64,000 nt of DNA from Streptomyces decoyicus (GCF_019880305.1 NZ_CP082301.1:5580001-5644000), one strand, 5' to 3'; shown: positions 34,354 to 43,412, numbered from the stretch's first letter. The notes: generated by a model not told the origin, from the letters alone. Numbers and translations are program-made.

Positions 34354-35361
34354 TCACCGTGTCCCTTCCGTTTGCCCGCCCTCCTCGTCGCCGTCCGCCG
34401 TGGCCCCCGCCGCACGGCTCACCCGTCCGCCCATCGCCCGCAGATACGCGGCCAGCTCCGGCGGTTCGTGGACGGTGAACTCGTACCCCAGCATGGCCAG
34501 CCGGAGCGCCAGCCACTCCAGCGAGTCGGCGGTGCTGTGCCAGCGGCAGGACGCCTCGCCGACCGCGACGACCTCGCCCGCCGCCGGGCCGCCCAGCCGG
34601 GCGGTCACCTCCGCGGCCGGTGCCCACACGGTCGCCACCGCCCGGTGGGACGCGCTCATCCCCTGCATCCGCTCCCGGACATAGGCGCCCGCGTCGGCGG
34701 CGGGCAGCTCGCGCGGCGGGGTCCGTACGCCGGTGGGGAACGGCTCGCTCAGCCGGTCCACCCGGAAGATCCGCCAGTCCTCGCGGTCGTTGTCGTACGC
34801 CACGAGATACCAGCGGCGCCCCGAGGCGACCAGGCGGTGCGGCTCCACCAGGCGCCTGCTGTGCCGTCCTGCGCCCGCCCGGTAGCGGAAGCGCAGCCGC
34901 TCGTGGTTGGTGATGGCCGCGGCGAGCACCGTCAGATGCTCCGGGTCGACGGTCGGGCCGCCGCCGGCCGGCATGGGGACGGTGGCCGTGCCGAGTGTGC
35001 CCACCCGTCGCCGCAGCCGGGCCGGCAGGACCTGTTCGAGCTTGGCCAGCGCCCGTACGGACGCCTCCTCGATGCCCTCGATGGTGTGGCCCGCGGCCGA
35101 GCGCAGGCCGACCGCGATGGCCACCGCCTCCTCGTCGTCCAGCACCAGCGGCGGCATGGCGGTGCCCGCGGCCAGCCGGTAGCCGCCCTCCGCGCCCATC
35201 GTGGCGTGCACGGGATAGCCCAGCTCGCGCAGCCGCTCGATATCGCGGCGGATGGTCCGGGAGGTGACCCCGAGCCGCCCGGCCAGCTCGCTGCCGGGCC
35301 ATTCACGCGGGGTCTGGAGCAGGGACAGCAGATTCAGCAGTCGCGCCGACGTCTCACTCAT
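34354..35361 (-). CDS. WYL-domain transcriptional regulator (YafY/DeoR-like)
   Basis: The 335-residue regulator has an N-terminal winged helix (LLQTPREWPGSELAGRLGVT, then SRTIRRDIERLRELGYPV) and a WYL domain (about 145-230) with RWYLVAYDNDREDWRIFRVD. A C-terminal WCX extension follows. WYL regulators sense nucleic acid or other ligands; many repress a divergent efflux gene. Here the divergent gene 177 bases away is a broken MFS pump, so the regulator may have lost its partner. Start ATG 35361. Confidence 0.92.
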   Translation of the reverse strand: MSETSARLLNLLSLLQTPREWPGSELAGRLGVTSRTIRRDIERLRELGYPVHATMGAEGGYRLAAGTAMPPLVLDDEEAVAIAVGLRSAAGHTIEGIEEASVRALAKLEQVLPARLRRRVGTLGTATVPMPAGGGPTVDPEHLTVLAAAITNHERLRFRYRAGAGRHSRRLVEPHRLVASGRRWYLVAYDNDREDWRIFRVDRLSEPFPTGVRTPPRELPAADAGAYVRERMQGMSASHRAVATVWAPAAEVTARLGGPAAGEVVAVGEASCRWHSTADSLEWLALRLAMLGYEFTVHEPPELAAYLRAMGGRVSRAAGATADGDEEGGQTEGTR

Positions 35362-35537
35362 GGGACCGATGATGCCGGTCCCTCTAGGACCGGAGCTGTC
35401 CTATATCCCGCCTGGTGTCGAGGACGCCGACGGCCGGCCCGGCCACCACCCGGCGCCCATCGGCTCCGGTATCCGCAGCACATACGGCTTCGGCACCGGC
35501 TTCCGCTCCCTTCCGCACGGTTCCCCTGGAGAACGTC

Positions 35538-36427
35538 ATGACCACGTCCGTCCCCGCCGCCCCCGAGACGGCCGCCGCGGCCGCGCGAGCGGCCGGCCGC
35601 AGACGCCGGATCGCGCTCGCCGTCGTCCTGACGGCCGCCTTCATGGACCTGGTCGGCGCGACCATCGTCAATATCGCGATCCCGAGCATCCAGCGGGACA
35701 CCGGCGCGAGCTTCAGCGCCGTGCAGTGGGTCACCGCCGGCTACGCCCTCGCGTTCGCCCTCGGCCTGATCACCGGCGGCCGGCTCGGCGACATCCACGG
35801 CCGCAAGAAGCTGTTCCTGCTCGGCATGGGCGGCTTCACCCTCGCCTCCGCCCTGTGCGGTTTCGCGGTGGGCCCGGGGATGCTGGTCGGCGCGCGGGTG
35901 CTCCAGGGCGCGATGGCCGCGCTGATGGTGCCGCAGGTGCTGGCGATCATCCACGTCATCTTTGCGGCGCAGGAGCGCGGCAAGGTCTTCGGGATGTTCG
36001 GCGCGGTGATCGGCCTCGGCGCGGTCTGCGGCCCGCTGATCGGCGCCCTGCTCACCGAGGGCAACCTATTCGGTCTGGAATGGCGCCCGATCTTCCTGGT
36101 CCGCTGCACGCCGGGCTGACCGGGGTGCCGTTCTCGGCGCTGGGCCTCGGACTGTCGTCGGTGGCCTTCTTCGGAGTCGTCGGCGATACGGGGCAGCCGG
36201 GCGGCGCAGGTGCGGGCGACGGGGCCGCGGACGCCCTGCGGGCCTCCTTCGTCGGCGCCACCACCCACGCCCTGTGGTGGGTCTGCGGCGGCCTGGTCCT
36301 CGTCTTCGGCCTGCTGTTCCTGCTGCCGCGGCGGATCCGCGCGCGGGAGGCGGCGGAGGCGGTGGAGCCTGCGGCGCCGGAGGGCGGCGCGGGTCCGGAA
36401 CAGCGGCAGCCTGCCCTGGTCTCCTGA
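35538..36427 (+). pseudogene. MFS drug transporter (DHA2/EmrB type), broken by internal deletion
   Basis: From ATG 35538 (behind CTGGAGA) the frame gives the first five or six helices of a 14-helix DHA2 exporter: motif A ITGGRLGDIHGRKKLFLLGM and motif C-like GAVIGLGAVCGPLIGALLTE. It stops at 36119 just after EWRPIFLV. From about 36100 the neighbouring frame continues GVPFSALGLGLSSVAFFGVV to VCGGLVLVFGLLFLLPRRIR, the normal C-terminal helix, and ends at 36427. About 200-250 central residues are missing together with a frame change. The product cannot be a working pump. Confidence 0.82.
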
Positions 36428-36621
36428 AGGCCCGTACCCCCAGGCCGGGTTGTACGGAGCGGGGCGGAGCGGCGGCCGGCACCGGGGCGGACGACCCGGT
36501 GCCGACGCTCCGCCCGGTGCCGCAAAGCGCTCGGCAACCGAGCGTCCCCGCTCCGCCCCGCTGCGTAAAAACAGCCCCTTTGCCGTACCGTTCACGGCCC
36601 CCCGCGGGCCATACTGGCCGG

Positions 36622-37713
36622 GTGTCGATGATCAGCAACCTCCGTAAGGCCGTCCGGCTGCCGCAGCCGCGCACCCGGGGGGTCGACCTCAGCCACCCGG
36701 CGCGCTCGCCGCTCGGCACCGCCGTGGTGAACTGCGCGGTGTACGTGGACGGCGTGCGGCAGGACGGCAATCACCCGGCCGATGTGGCGATCCGCCGGGT
36801 CCGCGAAACCGGCAGTGGATTTGTCTGGATCGGGCTGCATGAGCCGTCCGAGAAGGAATTCGCCGGAATTGTCGAGTTGTTCGGGCTGCATCCGCTCGCC
36901 GTCGAGGACGCGGTCCACGCCCACCAGCGGCCCAAGCTGGAGCGCTACGACGACTCGCTGTTCACCGTCTTCAAGACGGTCCGCTATGTCGAGCACGACC
37001 GGCTCACCGACACCAGCGAGGTTGTGGAGACCGGCGAGATCATGGTCTTCACCGGCACCGACTTCGTGATCACGGTACGGCACGGCGGGCATGGCTCGCT
37101 GGGCCCGCTCCGTGAGCAACTGGAGTGCGTGCCCGAGCAGTTGGCCCTCGGCCCGTCCGCCGTGCTGCATGCCGTCGCCGACCTCGTCGTGGACGACTAC
37201 CTCGATGTCACGGCCGCGGTCCAGGTCGATATCGACGACGTCGAGAGCGAGGTCTTCTCCGTGCGCGGCAGCGGCGGGGCGGGCCGGATCTACCAGCTCA
37301 AGCGTGAGCTGCTGGAACTCAAGCGCGCGGTGGCCCCTTTGGACCGGCCGATGCAGGGGCTGGCCAACCAGCCGATGGCGCAGGTCGACCCCCGGATCAA
37401 GACGTACTTCCGGGACGTCGCCGACCACCTCGACCGGGTCACCGAGCAGATCACCGCCTTCGACGAACTGCTCAACTCCATACTCCAGGCCCATCTCGCC
37501 CAGGTCACCGTCGCCCAGAACGAGGACATGCGCCGGATCAGTGCCTGGGTCGCGATCCTGGCCGTGCCGACCATGGCCTGCGGCGTGTACGGCATGAATT
37601 TCGACTACATGCCGGAAAAGCACTGGACGTTCGGCTATCCGCTGGTGATGACGCTGGTCGTGGCCCTCTGCTGGGTGATCCACCGCGGCTTCAAGCGGAA
37701 CGGCTGGCTCTAG
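36622..37713 (+). CDS. corA: CorA-family Mg2+/Co2+ transporter
   Basis: The 363-residue CorA protein has an N-terminal cytosolic domain and a long helix with coiled-coil character. Two C-terminal membrane helices are present, the first ending in the selectivity motif YGMNF (GMN). The loop is MPEKHWTFG instead of the common MPE-L, which is acceptable for the family. GTG 36622 is chosen; ATG 36628 is two codons later. CATACT six bases upstream suggests a leaderless transcript. Confidence 0.93.
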   Translation: MSMISNLRKAVRLPQPRTRGVDLSHPARSPLGTAVVNCAVYVDGVRQDGNHPADVAIRRVRETGSGFVWIGLHEPSEKEFAGIVELFGLHPLAVEDAVHAHQRPKLERYDDSLFTVFKTVRYVEHDRLTDTSEVVETGEIMVFTGTDFVITVRHGGHGSLGPLREQLECVPEQLALGPSAVLHAVADLVVDDYLDVTAAVQVDIDDVESEVFSVRGSGGAGRIYQLKRELLELKRAVAPLDRPMQGLANQPMAQVDPRIKTYFRDVADHLDRVTEQITAFDELLNSILQAHLAQVTVAQNEDMRRISAWVAILAVPTMACGVYGMNFDYMPEKHWTFGYPLVMTLVVALCWVIHRGFKRNGWL

Positions 37714-37909
37714 GGGCTGGCGGACTGTCCAAAGAGAAAGGCATGGAAGGTCATGGCGTGTTAGAGGCATTTTGCCGATATGCCGGATAAATATGCCGTG
37801 ACCAGTTCCCCAGCGGCCGGAGGGCCGCGGCGCCGGGATCTTCAGCATGCTCCCGAGCGCGCCCCGGACGCCGGACCGCGGTCCCCGCCGGTTCTGTGAG
37901 GAGAGCACA

Positions 37910-38776
37910 TTGCGCTACGGACAAGCACTGCGTGACGAGATCGCGGCCGAGGGGACGACGCCGCTGATCGGCGTCCACGACATGTACTCGGCCTCGATCG
38001 CCGCCGCGCACTACAACGGCTTCTTCGTGTCCGGCTTCGGCTTCGCCGCGTCGTACTACGGACTCCCGGACATCGGGTTCATCGCCTGGCCCGACATGGC
38101 CGCCTTCGTGGAGCGGCTGCGCGGCGCGTTCCCGCGCCACCATCTGCTGGTGGACATCGACGACGGCTATGTCGACCCCGAGGTGGCCTGTCATGTGGTG
38201 CGGCGCCTGGAGCGCAGCGGCGCGAGCGGGGTGATCCTGGAGGACCAGAAGCGGCCGCGCCGCTGCGGTCACGCGGACGGCAAGCTGCTGCTGCCGCTGG
38301 AGGAGTACCTGGAGAAGCTGAATCTGGTGCTGGCCGCCCGTGGCGAGCTGCTCGTCGTGGCCCGTACGGACGCCACGGAGGAGGACGACATCCTGCGGCG
38401 GGCGGCGGCGCTGGCCGAGACCGACGCGGACGTCGTGCTGGTCGACGGGGTGCGCAGCGTCGATGGGATCCGCCGGATCCGTCAGGTCACCGGCGCCAAG
38501 CCGCTGCTGTTCAACCAGATCGCGGGCGGGAAGTCCCCGCGGCTCTCGCTGAGCGAACTGACCGCGCTGGGCATCGATGTGGCCATCTACAGCACCCCCT
38601 GTCTGTTCGCCGCGCACCGCGCGATGGAGACCGCGATGGCCGAGCTGAAGTACGCGGACGGACGGCTGCCGGCCGCCGGGGACGGCGGCGGCGAGGTCGG
38701 GGTCAAGGAGGCCACCGAGCTGCTGACCCGGAACATCAGCCGGCCCCGCCCCGTACCGGAGCCCGCCCTGGCATGA
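37910..38776 (+). CDS. Isocitrate lyase / phosphoenolpyruvate mutase superfamily enzyme
   Basis: The 288-residue (beta/alpha)8 enzyme has the Mg-binding VDIDDGYVDPE, the gating-loop LEDQKRPRRCGH (KKCGH in isocitrate lyases, RRCGH here) and ARTDAT. These fit PEP mutase, phosphonopyruvate hydrolase or methylisocitrate-lyase-like members, which make or break C-C or C-P bonds in oxaloacetate-like acids. No phosphonate genes are nearby, so the substrate is open. TTG 37910 is chosen because GAGGAGAG stands six bases before it; ATG 37847 lacks a site. Confidence 0.85.
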   Translation: MRYGQALRDEIAAEGTTPLIGVHDMYSASIAAAHYNGFFVSGFGFAASYYGLPDIGFIAWPDMAAFVERLRGAFPRHHLLVDIDDGYVDPEVACHVVRRLERSGASGVILEDQKRPRRCGHADGKLLLPLEEYLEKLNLVLAARGELLVVARTDATEEDDILRRAAALAETDADVVLVDGVRSVDGIRRIRQVTGAKPLLFNQIAGGKSPRLSLSELTALGIDVAIYSTPCLFAAHRAMETAMAELKYADGRLPAAGDGGGEVGVKEATELLTRNISRPRPVPEPALA

Positions 38777-38895
38777 CCCTCGGGAGGGGCGCCCGCCCGA
38801 CGCCCCGCCCCGCCGGAAGATCCCCGGCGTAGGTCCGGCGCCCCCCCCGCTCCCCGCTCCCCGTGTCCCGCTTCACGGAGATCCGCCGGCCCCCG

Positions 38896-40221
38896 CTACC
38901 GCCCCGCCACCTGCCGCGGCCGGGCCGCGCACCACCCCGCCGCGGTCTGCGGCAGCAGCAGCGCCAGCAGGACCGCCAGCGGAACCGTCCAGCTGCCGGA
39001 GAGATCGTGCACGGCGCCCAGGACGGCCGGGCCGGTGGCGGCCAGGACGTAGCCGAAGCACTGGGCCATGCTGGAGAGTTGGGCGGCGTGCCGGGCGTCC
39101 GGGGCACGCTGCACGAGGAACAGCAGCGCGAGGCTGATCGCCGCGCCCTGGCCCAGGCCCAGCAGCACCATCCACAAGGAGGCGCCGGCGGCCGGTGCGA
39201 GAAGCACCCCCGTGAAACCGGCCGCGCACAGCAGTGCGCCGACCGCGGCCAGAACGCCGGCCCGCAGCCGGCGGCCGACGAGCACCGGCGCGAGGAACGA
39301 GCCCGTGATGCCCAGCAGCGAGGAGAAGGAGAGCATCCAGCCGGCGTCGCCCGCGCTCATGCCGTCGTCCGTGAGCATCGTCGGCAGCCAGGCGGCGGCC
39401 GCGTAGTAACTCAGCGACTGCAAGCCCATATAGCCGGTGACCTGCCAGGCCAGCGGATCGCGCCACAGTCCGCGTACGGGGTGTGCCGCCGCGCGGGCGG
39501 CAGCCGCCGGCACCCGGGTACGGGTACGGATCTGCGGCAGCCAGCAGACCAGCGCAACCACCGCGAGGGCGCCCCAGCAGCTCAGCGTGGCACGCCAGTT
39601 CAGGCCGACGGCCTGCTGGAAGGGAACCGTGACCCCGGCCGCGAGCGCGGCGCCGCCGAACAGCGACATCGAGTACAGGCCGGTCATCAGCCCGGCCCTG
39701 GCCGGGAAGTCCCGCTTGATCAGGCCGGGCAGCAGCACATTGGCGACGGCGATCCCCGCGCCGATCACGACCGTGCCGGCGAACAGCGCCACGACCGAGT
39801 CCAGCAGCCGCAGCGCGGTGCCCCCGCAGATCAGCGCCATCGTGCCGAGCAGCGACCGCTCCATGCCGAACCGCCGCCCCAGCCGTGGCGCGACCGGCGC
39901 CAGCAGACCGAAGCAGAGCAGCGGCAGCGCGGTGAGCAGGCTGGTGGCGGCGGCCGACATCCCGCTGTCGTCGCGGATCGTGCCGACGAGCGGCGAGACG
40001 GCGACCAGGGCCGGGCGCAGGTTCAGGGCCAGCAGGACGACACCGAGGCCGAGGTACAGGGCGCGGCGCCCGGTGACGCCGCGGGAGGCACCGGCGGGTG
40101 CGGCCGCCGCGGTAACCGGCCCCTCGGGTGTGCCGGTACCGGGCGCCGCCGTCCCGGGCCCTTCGGGTATGCCGGCGGCGGGCTCTGCCGCCACGGCTGC
40201 AGGTCCTCCTGCGTCACGCAT
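38896..40221 (-). CDS. MFS transporter, CynX/NimT subgroup
   Basis: The 441-residue protein has a long Ala/Pro/Gly-rich cytosolic lead (about 1-50, with TPEGP-type repeats) and 12 membrane helices beginning ALYLGLGVVLLALNLRPALV, the signature of CynX/NimT cyanate- and nitroimidazole-type carriers. Such proteins export or import small anions or drugs; the substrate is unknown. Its start overlaps the end of the fadR-type gene by eight bases, so the two form an operon. Confidence 0.9.
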   Translation of the reverse strand: MRDAGGPAAVAAEPAAGIPEGPGTAAPGTGTPEGPVTAAAAPAGASRGVTGRRALYLGLGVVLLALNLRPALVAVSPLVGTIRDDSGMSAAATSLLTALPLLCFGLLAPVAPRLGRRFGMERSLLGTMALICGGTALRLLDSVVALFAGTVVIGAGIAVANVLLPGLIKRDFPARAGLMTGLYSMSLFGGAALAAGVTVPFQQAVGLNWRATLSCWGALAVVALVCWLPQIRTRTRVPAAAARAAAHPVRGLWRDPLAWQVTGYMGLQSLSYYAAAAWLPTMLTDDGMSAGDAGWMLSFSSLLGITGSFLAPVLVGRRLRAGVLAAVGALLCAAGFTGVLLAPAAGASLWMVLLGLGQGAAISLALLFLVQRAPDARHAAQLSSMAQCFGYVLAATGPAVLGAVHDLSGSWTVPLAVLLALLLPQTAAGWCAARPRQVAGR

Positions 40222-40960
40222 GCGCGTCGTCTCCGTGGTGGGTGGTGCGGGTGCGGCCCCGGTCCTCTGCGGGCGGCTCGCGCAGGGCGTTCATCGCCTC
40301 CGTGAGGTGCGCCAGCGCGGCCCGCTCGGCGCCGTCGGCGTCCCGTGCCTCGATGGCGTCGACGATGGCGGTGTGCTCATCGAGCTGATGGCGTACCGCC
40401 TCGGGCAGCGGGGTGCCGAGCACGGCCTGCAACGTGCCGCGCAGCGCGTCGCTGAGGTGCTCGTACAGCTCGGCCAGCACGCTGTTGTGCGCGGCGGCCG
40501 CCACCGTGCGGTGGAAGTGCACGTCCGCGTCGATGAAGGCGGCCACCTCGCCGCTCTCCCAGGCCCGCTCGCGCTCGGCCAGCGCGCCGTGCAGCGCGGC
40601 GAGGTCCTCGTCGGTGCGGCGCTCGGCGGCATAGCGCGCCGCATCCCGCTCCAGGCAGGCGCGCACCTCGTACGCCTCCAGGTTCTCGGCCCGCCGCAGC
40701 CGCCGCTGTACGGCCGCGCCGAAATCGCTGTGGGCGCGGACATAGGTCCCGTCGCCCTGCCGCGGTTCCAGCATCCCGGTGTGCACCAGTGCGCGGACCG
40801 CCTCGCGGACGGTGTTGCGCCCGACGTCGAGCTGCTCCACCAGCACGGGCTCGGCGGGGATCTTCGCCCCGACCTCCCACTCGCCCTCGGCGATCAGCCG
40901 CTCCAGCTGCTCGATGACCAGATCGACCAGGCTGGTGCGGGCGGTGCTGCGCAGCGGCAT
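40214..40960 (-). CDS. FadR/GntR-family regulator
   Basis: The 248-residue protein has an N-terminal winged helix (KIPAEPVLVEQLDVGRNTVR then EAVRALVHTGMLEPR) and a helical FCD effector domain with metal-binding-type histidines (DADVHFHRTVAAAAHNSVLA, HQLDEHTAIVDAI). Start ATG 40960; a 32-residue open extension upstream consists of repeats and was rejected. It precedes and overlaps the CynX-type transporter and probably controls it. The upstream region has paired direct repeats and palindromes. Confidence 0.9.
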   Translation of the reverse strand: MPLRSTARTSLVDLVIEQLERLIAEGEWEVGAKIPAEPVLVEQLDVGRNTVREAVRALVHTGMLEPRQGDGTYVRAHSDFGAAVQRRLRRAENLEAYEVRACLERDAARYAAERRTDEDLAALHGALAERERAWESGEVAAFIDADVHFHRTVAAAAHNSVLAELYEHLSDALRGTLQAVLGTPLPEAVRHQLDEHTAIVDAIEARDADGAERAALAHLTEAMNALREPPAEDRGRTRTTHHGDDAHA

Positions 40961-40981
40961 CGACGCCGTCCTCCCTCTTCG

Positions 40982-41014
40982 CGGAAGCCTTCGGACGCTT
41001 TTCGGAAGCCTTCG
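40982..41014. promoter_or_regulatory. Two 12-bp direct repeats, 21 bp apart, before the FadR gene
   Basis: CGGAAGCCTTCG occurs at 40982-40993 and again at 41003-41014, exactly 21 bases apart (two helical turns). Each contains the near-palindrome GAAG-C-CTTC. Position 22-54 bases upstream of the fadR-type start makes them candidate autoregulatory sites. Confidence 0.5.
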
Positions 41015-41046
41015 TCCGGGATTTCCGTCCGTCCATTCCACCGGTG

Positions 41047-41064
41047 ATGGGAACATCCCATGTT
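41047..41064. promoter_or_regulatory. Overlapping palindromes between fadR and crcB
   Basis: ATGGGA-ACA-TCCCAT (41047-41061) and AACAT-CCC-ATGTT (41052-41064) are both perfect inverted repeats and share bases. They lie between the divergent fadR-type and crcB genes, about 57 bases upstream of crcB. One of them is the probable operator for the FadR-type protein. Confidence 0.5.
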
Positions 41065-41120
41065 TAGCGGTGTCAAACGCGCAGGGTTAGCCTGAAGACG
41101 GCGATGATCTCGGGAGACAC

Positions 41121-41558
41121 ATGGACGAGCGAGGCCGCCGGGCGGCGCCCTGGCAGGGGCAGTGGCCGGTGATCGGCGTGGTGGCCGTGGGCGGTGCGAT
41201 CGGTGCCCTGGCCCGTTACGGCGCCGCACTCCTGTGGCCCACCGGGAACGGCGCCTTCCCCTGGACGACCCTGACCGTCAACGCCGTCGGCTGTGCGCTG
41301 ATGGGCATCCTGATGGTCGTGATCACCGAGGTCCGGCCGGCCCACCGGCTGGTGCGCCCCTTCCTCGGCACCGGCATCCTCGGCGGCTTCACCACCTTCT
41401 CCACCTACGCCGTCGACATCCAGCGGCTGGTCGGCGCCGGGCGGCCGGCCGAGGCCCTGGCCTATCTGGCGGGCACCGTGCTCGCCGCGCTCGCGGCCGT
41501 AGGGGCCGCGGTGACCGGCACCCGTGCACTTCTCCAACTGAGGCGGCGGACGGCATGA
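41121..41558 (+). CDS. crcB: Fluoride channel subunit CrcB (first copy)
   Basis: The 145-residue Fluc protein has four helices. Motifs are VGGAIGALARYGAAL, TVNAVGCALMGIL (pore Asn) and GTGILGGFTTFSTYAVD (phenylalanine-box and sodium-site TTFST). Fluc proteins are dual-topology dimers that export F-. Here two unequal copies are encoded, implying a heterodimer. ATG 41121 is used. The stop overlaps the DUF190 start (ATGA). Confidence 0.95.
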   Translation: MDERGRRAAPWQGQWPVIGVVAVGGAIGALARYGAALLWPTGNGAFPWTTLTVNAVGCALMGILMVVITEVRPAHRLVRPFLGTGILGGFTTFSTYAVDIQRLVGAGRPAEALAYLAGTVLAALAAVGAAVTGTRALLQLRRRTA

Positions 41559-41941
41559 CACACGGCACGGCACACCCGGGCGGCACCCCGGCGCTACGGC
41601 TCACGGTCCTCGTCGGCGAAGAGGACGTATGGCACCACAAGCCGCTCTACGCGGAGATCGTGCACCGCGCATACGACGCCGGTCTGGCCGGGGCCAGCGT
41701 CTTCCGGGGCATCGAGGGCTTCGGCTCCTCGGGCATCGTCCACACCCAGCGCCTGCTGTCCCTGAGCGAGGAGCTGCCGGTGGCGATCGTCGTCGTCGAC
41801 ACGGAGGAGCGGGTGCGGGGCTTCCTGCCGCGGCTGGAGGAACTCCTCGCGGTCGGCGGGCTGGTGACGCTCGACCCGTGCGAGACGCTCTCCTACCGGC
41901 GCACGGACGGCACGGGCACAGGTGAGGGCGGGCGCGGGTGA
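41555..41941 (+). CDS. DUF190 (PII-like) protein of the fluoride operon
   Basis: The 128-residue DUF190 protein has the core ALRLTVLVGEEDVWHHKPLY, AYDAGLAGASVFRGIEGFGS and ELPVAIVVVDTEERV, a ferredoxin-like fold related to PII. Members occur between crcB copies and are thought to sense or modulate, though the function is not proven. It overlaps both neighbours by four bases, so translation of the three genes is coupled. Confidence 0.92.
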   Translation: MTHGTAHPGGTPALRLTVLVGEEDVWHHKPLYAEIVHRAYDAGLAGASVFRGIEGFGSSGIVHTQRLLSLSEELPVAIVVVDTEERVRGFLPRLEELLAVGGLVTLDPCETLSYRRTDGTGTGEGGRG

Positions 41942-42312
41942 ACTGGCTGCTGGTGGTGGCCGGTGCCATGGTCGGAGCACCGCTGCGCTTCCTCACCGAC
42001 CGCTATGTGCAGTCCCGGCACGACGTGCTCTTCCCCTGGGGGACCTTCACCGTCAATGTCGTCGGCTCCCTGGTCCTCGGCCTGCTGACCGGTGCGGCCT
42101 CCGCCGGTGCGGCCTCCTCGCACCTCCAGCTGCTGATCGGCACGGGGCTGTGCGGTGCCCTGACGACGTATTCGACCTTCTCCTACGAGACGCTCCGGCT
42201 GGCCGCCGACCGGGCACGGGGGAGCGCGGCGGCCAATGTCGTGGGGACCGTGCTGGCCGGCCTGGCGGCGGCGTTCGCCGGGGTGGCCGCCGGGCAGGCG
42301 CTCTGGGGCTGA
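41938..42312 (+). CDS. crcB: Fluoride channel subunit CrcB (second copy)
   Basis: The 124-residue Fluc subunit has motifs VAGAMVGAPLRFLTDRY, TVNVVGSLVLGLL and GTGLCGALTTYSTFSYE. Compared with the first copy, the phenylalanine-box positions are swapped: TTYSTF here versus TTFSTY there. It starts with GTG 41938, overlapping the DUF190 stop. It likely forms the antiparallel heterodimer with the first CrcB in the membrane. A strong hairpin follows. Confidence 0.95.
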   Translation: MNWLLVVAGAMVGAPLRFLTDRYVQSRHDVLFPWGTFTVNVVGSLVLGLLTGAASAGAASSHLQLLIGTGLCGALTTYSTFSYETLRLAADRARGSAAANVVGTVLAGLAAAFAGVAAGQALWG

Positions 42313-42344
42313 CGTCCGCCGCGCGGGCCCGTGGACAGACGAAA

Positions 42345-42374
42345 GCGGTGGGGCTCCCGGGGGAGCCCCACCGC
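42345..42374 (+). terminator. Terminator of the crcB operon
   Basis: GCGGTGGGGCTCCC (42345-42358) is followed, after GG, by its exact complement GGGAGCCCCACCGC (42361-42374), 33 bases after the second crcB stop. A perfect 14-bp arm on each side is one of the strongest hairpins in the window. Between it and the snapalysin gene (42375-42555) nothing else is seen. Confidence 0.85.
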
Positions 42375-42555
42375 ACGGGCGGTGCAGGAGGTGCGGGGGC
42401 TGGTGGGGTACGAGCGCCGGCCGCCAGGTCCCGGCTCTCGACAGCCCCCGGCCGTTGCGCGGTTCCGACCACCGTGAGCACGGTCGGATCCGCCGGCCAC
42501 CGCCGAACTTCGTCACGTCACACGGCCTGTGAGGTGACCAGGCCTGTGGGGTACG

Positions 42556-43224
42556 TCAGGAGGCCTTGCCGAAGTGGACGCCCGCCAGGCCGTTGGCCCA
42601 GAGCTGGTTCACCTGGGCGCGCTCGTTCGCGTCCGGCTGGGCGTTCTGGCAGGACGTGCCGGGGCCGCCGCCGGACATCAGCTCGCTGCACGGGCCCTCG
42701 TAGTGGTCCGGCAGGCCCAGCACATGGCCGGTCTCGTGCGCGGTCACGCGGGTGGAGTTGTACTCCTGGTTCTGCGCGTAGTCCAGGAAGACAAAGCCCT
42801 TTCCGTGACCGTCGGTGCTGGCGTACGAGCCACGGGCGTCATTGCCCTCGCGGTACTGGAAGTCGCCGCCGCTGCCTTCCTGGAGCTTCACGTTCGAGAC
42901 GGCGCTGTTCCAGATCGACGCGCTCTGGGCTATCTGGTTCGCGAAGGTCGGGGCCGCGCTGGCGTCATAGGTGACGGTCACCGAGGCGGCGTCCGGGTGG
43001 GCCTTCATCTTGGCCTTGGCCGACTTCAGTACGGCCTCGAAGAACGCCTTGGTGTCGGCCTTCTCGGCCGCCGAGCCGTTATAGGCCGCGATCGAAGCGG
43101 TGGTACTGCGGGGGGAGTTGGCGGGAGAGGAGGGGGAGGCTGCCGAAACCGGCGCCGCGGCTGCGAGCGCGGCGACGAGGCCCAGACCGAGCGCCGCCGA
43201 CAGCGCCGTCTTGGGAGATCTCAT
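42556..43224 (-). CDS. snpA: Snapalysin-family (M7) secreted metalloprotease
   Basis: The 222-residue secreted protease has signal peptide MRSPKTALSAALGLGLVAAL through about residue 28 (PVSAAS), a short propeptide, and a catalytic domain with HETGHVLGLPDHY. The two His and the Asp of HExxHxxGxxD bind zinc, the hallmark of the M7 family known only from Streptomyces and relatives. A CSELMSGGGPGTSC segment supplies the disulfide. Start ATG 43224 with GGAGC upstream. It is divergent from a LysR gene, as in the classic snpA-snpR pair. Confidence 0.95.
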   Translation of the reverse strand: MRSPKTALSAALGLGLVAALAAAAPVSAASPSSPANSPRSTTASIAAYNGSAAEKADTKAFFEAVLKSAKAKMKAHPDAASVTVTYDASAAPTFANQIAQSASIWNSAVSNVKLQEGSGGDFQYREGNDARGSYASTDGHGKGFVFLDYAQNQEYNSTRVTAHETGHVLGLPDHYEGPCSELMSGGGPGTSCQNAQPDANERAQVNQLWANGLAGVHFGKAS

Positions 43225-43412
43225 GTGGGGGCTCCTTTATTTCCGAGGGCCGTACGGTCGCCGTGTGGGGCGGCGACCGGGGCCCTGCGGATTTCTTGGT
43301 GCCGTTGAGTCTGGACGGAGTTCACCCGGAAGACAGAGATGCCAGGTGGCGATAGCACCAGCCAATACCCCGGAAAAAAGAGCGCGTTCCGACAGGTTTG
43401 AGAGTCTGGTGT

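Noticed and set aside
31549..35541. 1330-codon open frame on the plus strand
   Set aside because: It runs antisense to copA and the WYL gene, has Arg/Gly/His-rich shadow composition and no family motif; it is a GC-bias artefact.
41061..41121. Possible fluoride riboswitch before crcB (GGCGATG near 41100)
   Set aside because: The required pseudoknot partners and CGCC pairing of the crcB motif are not found in the 60-base leader.
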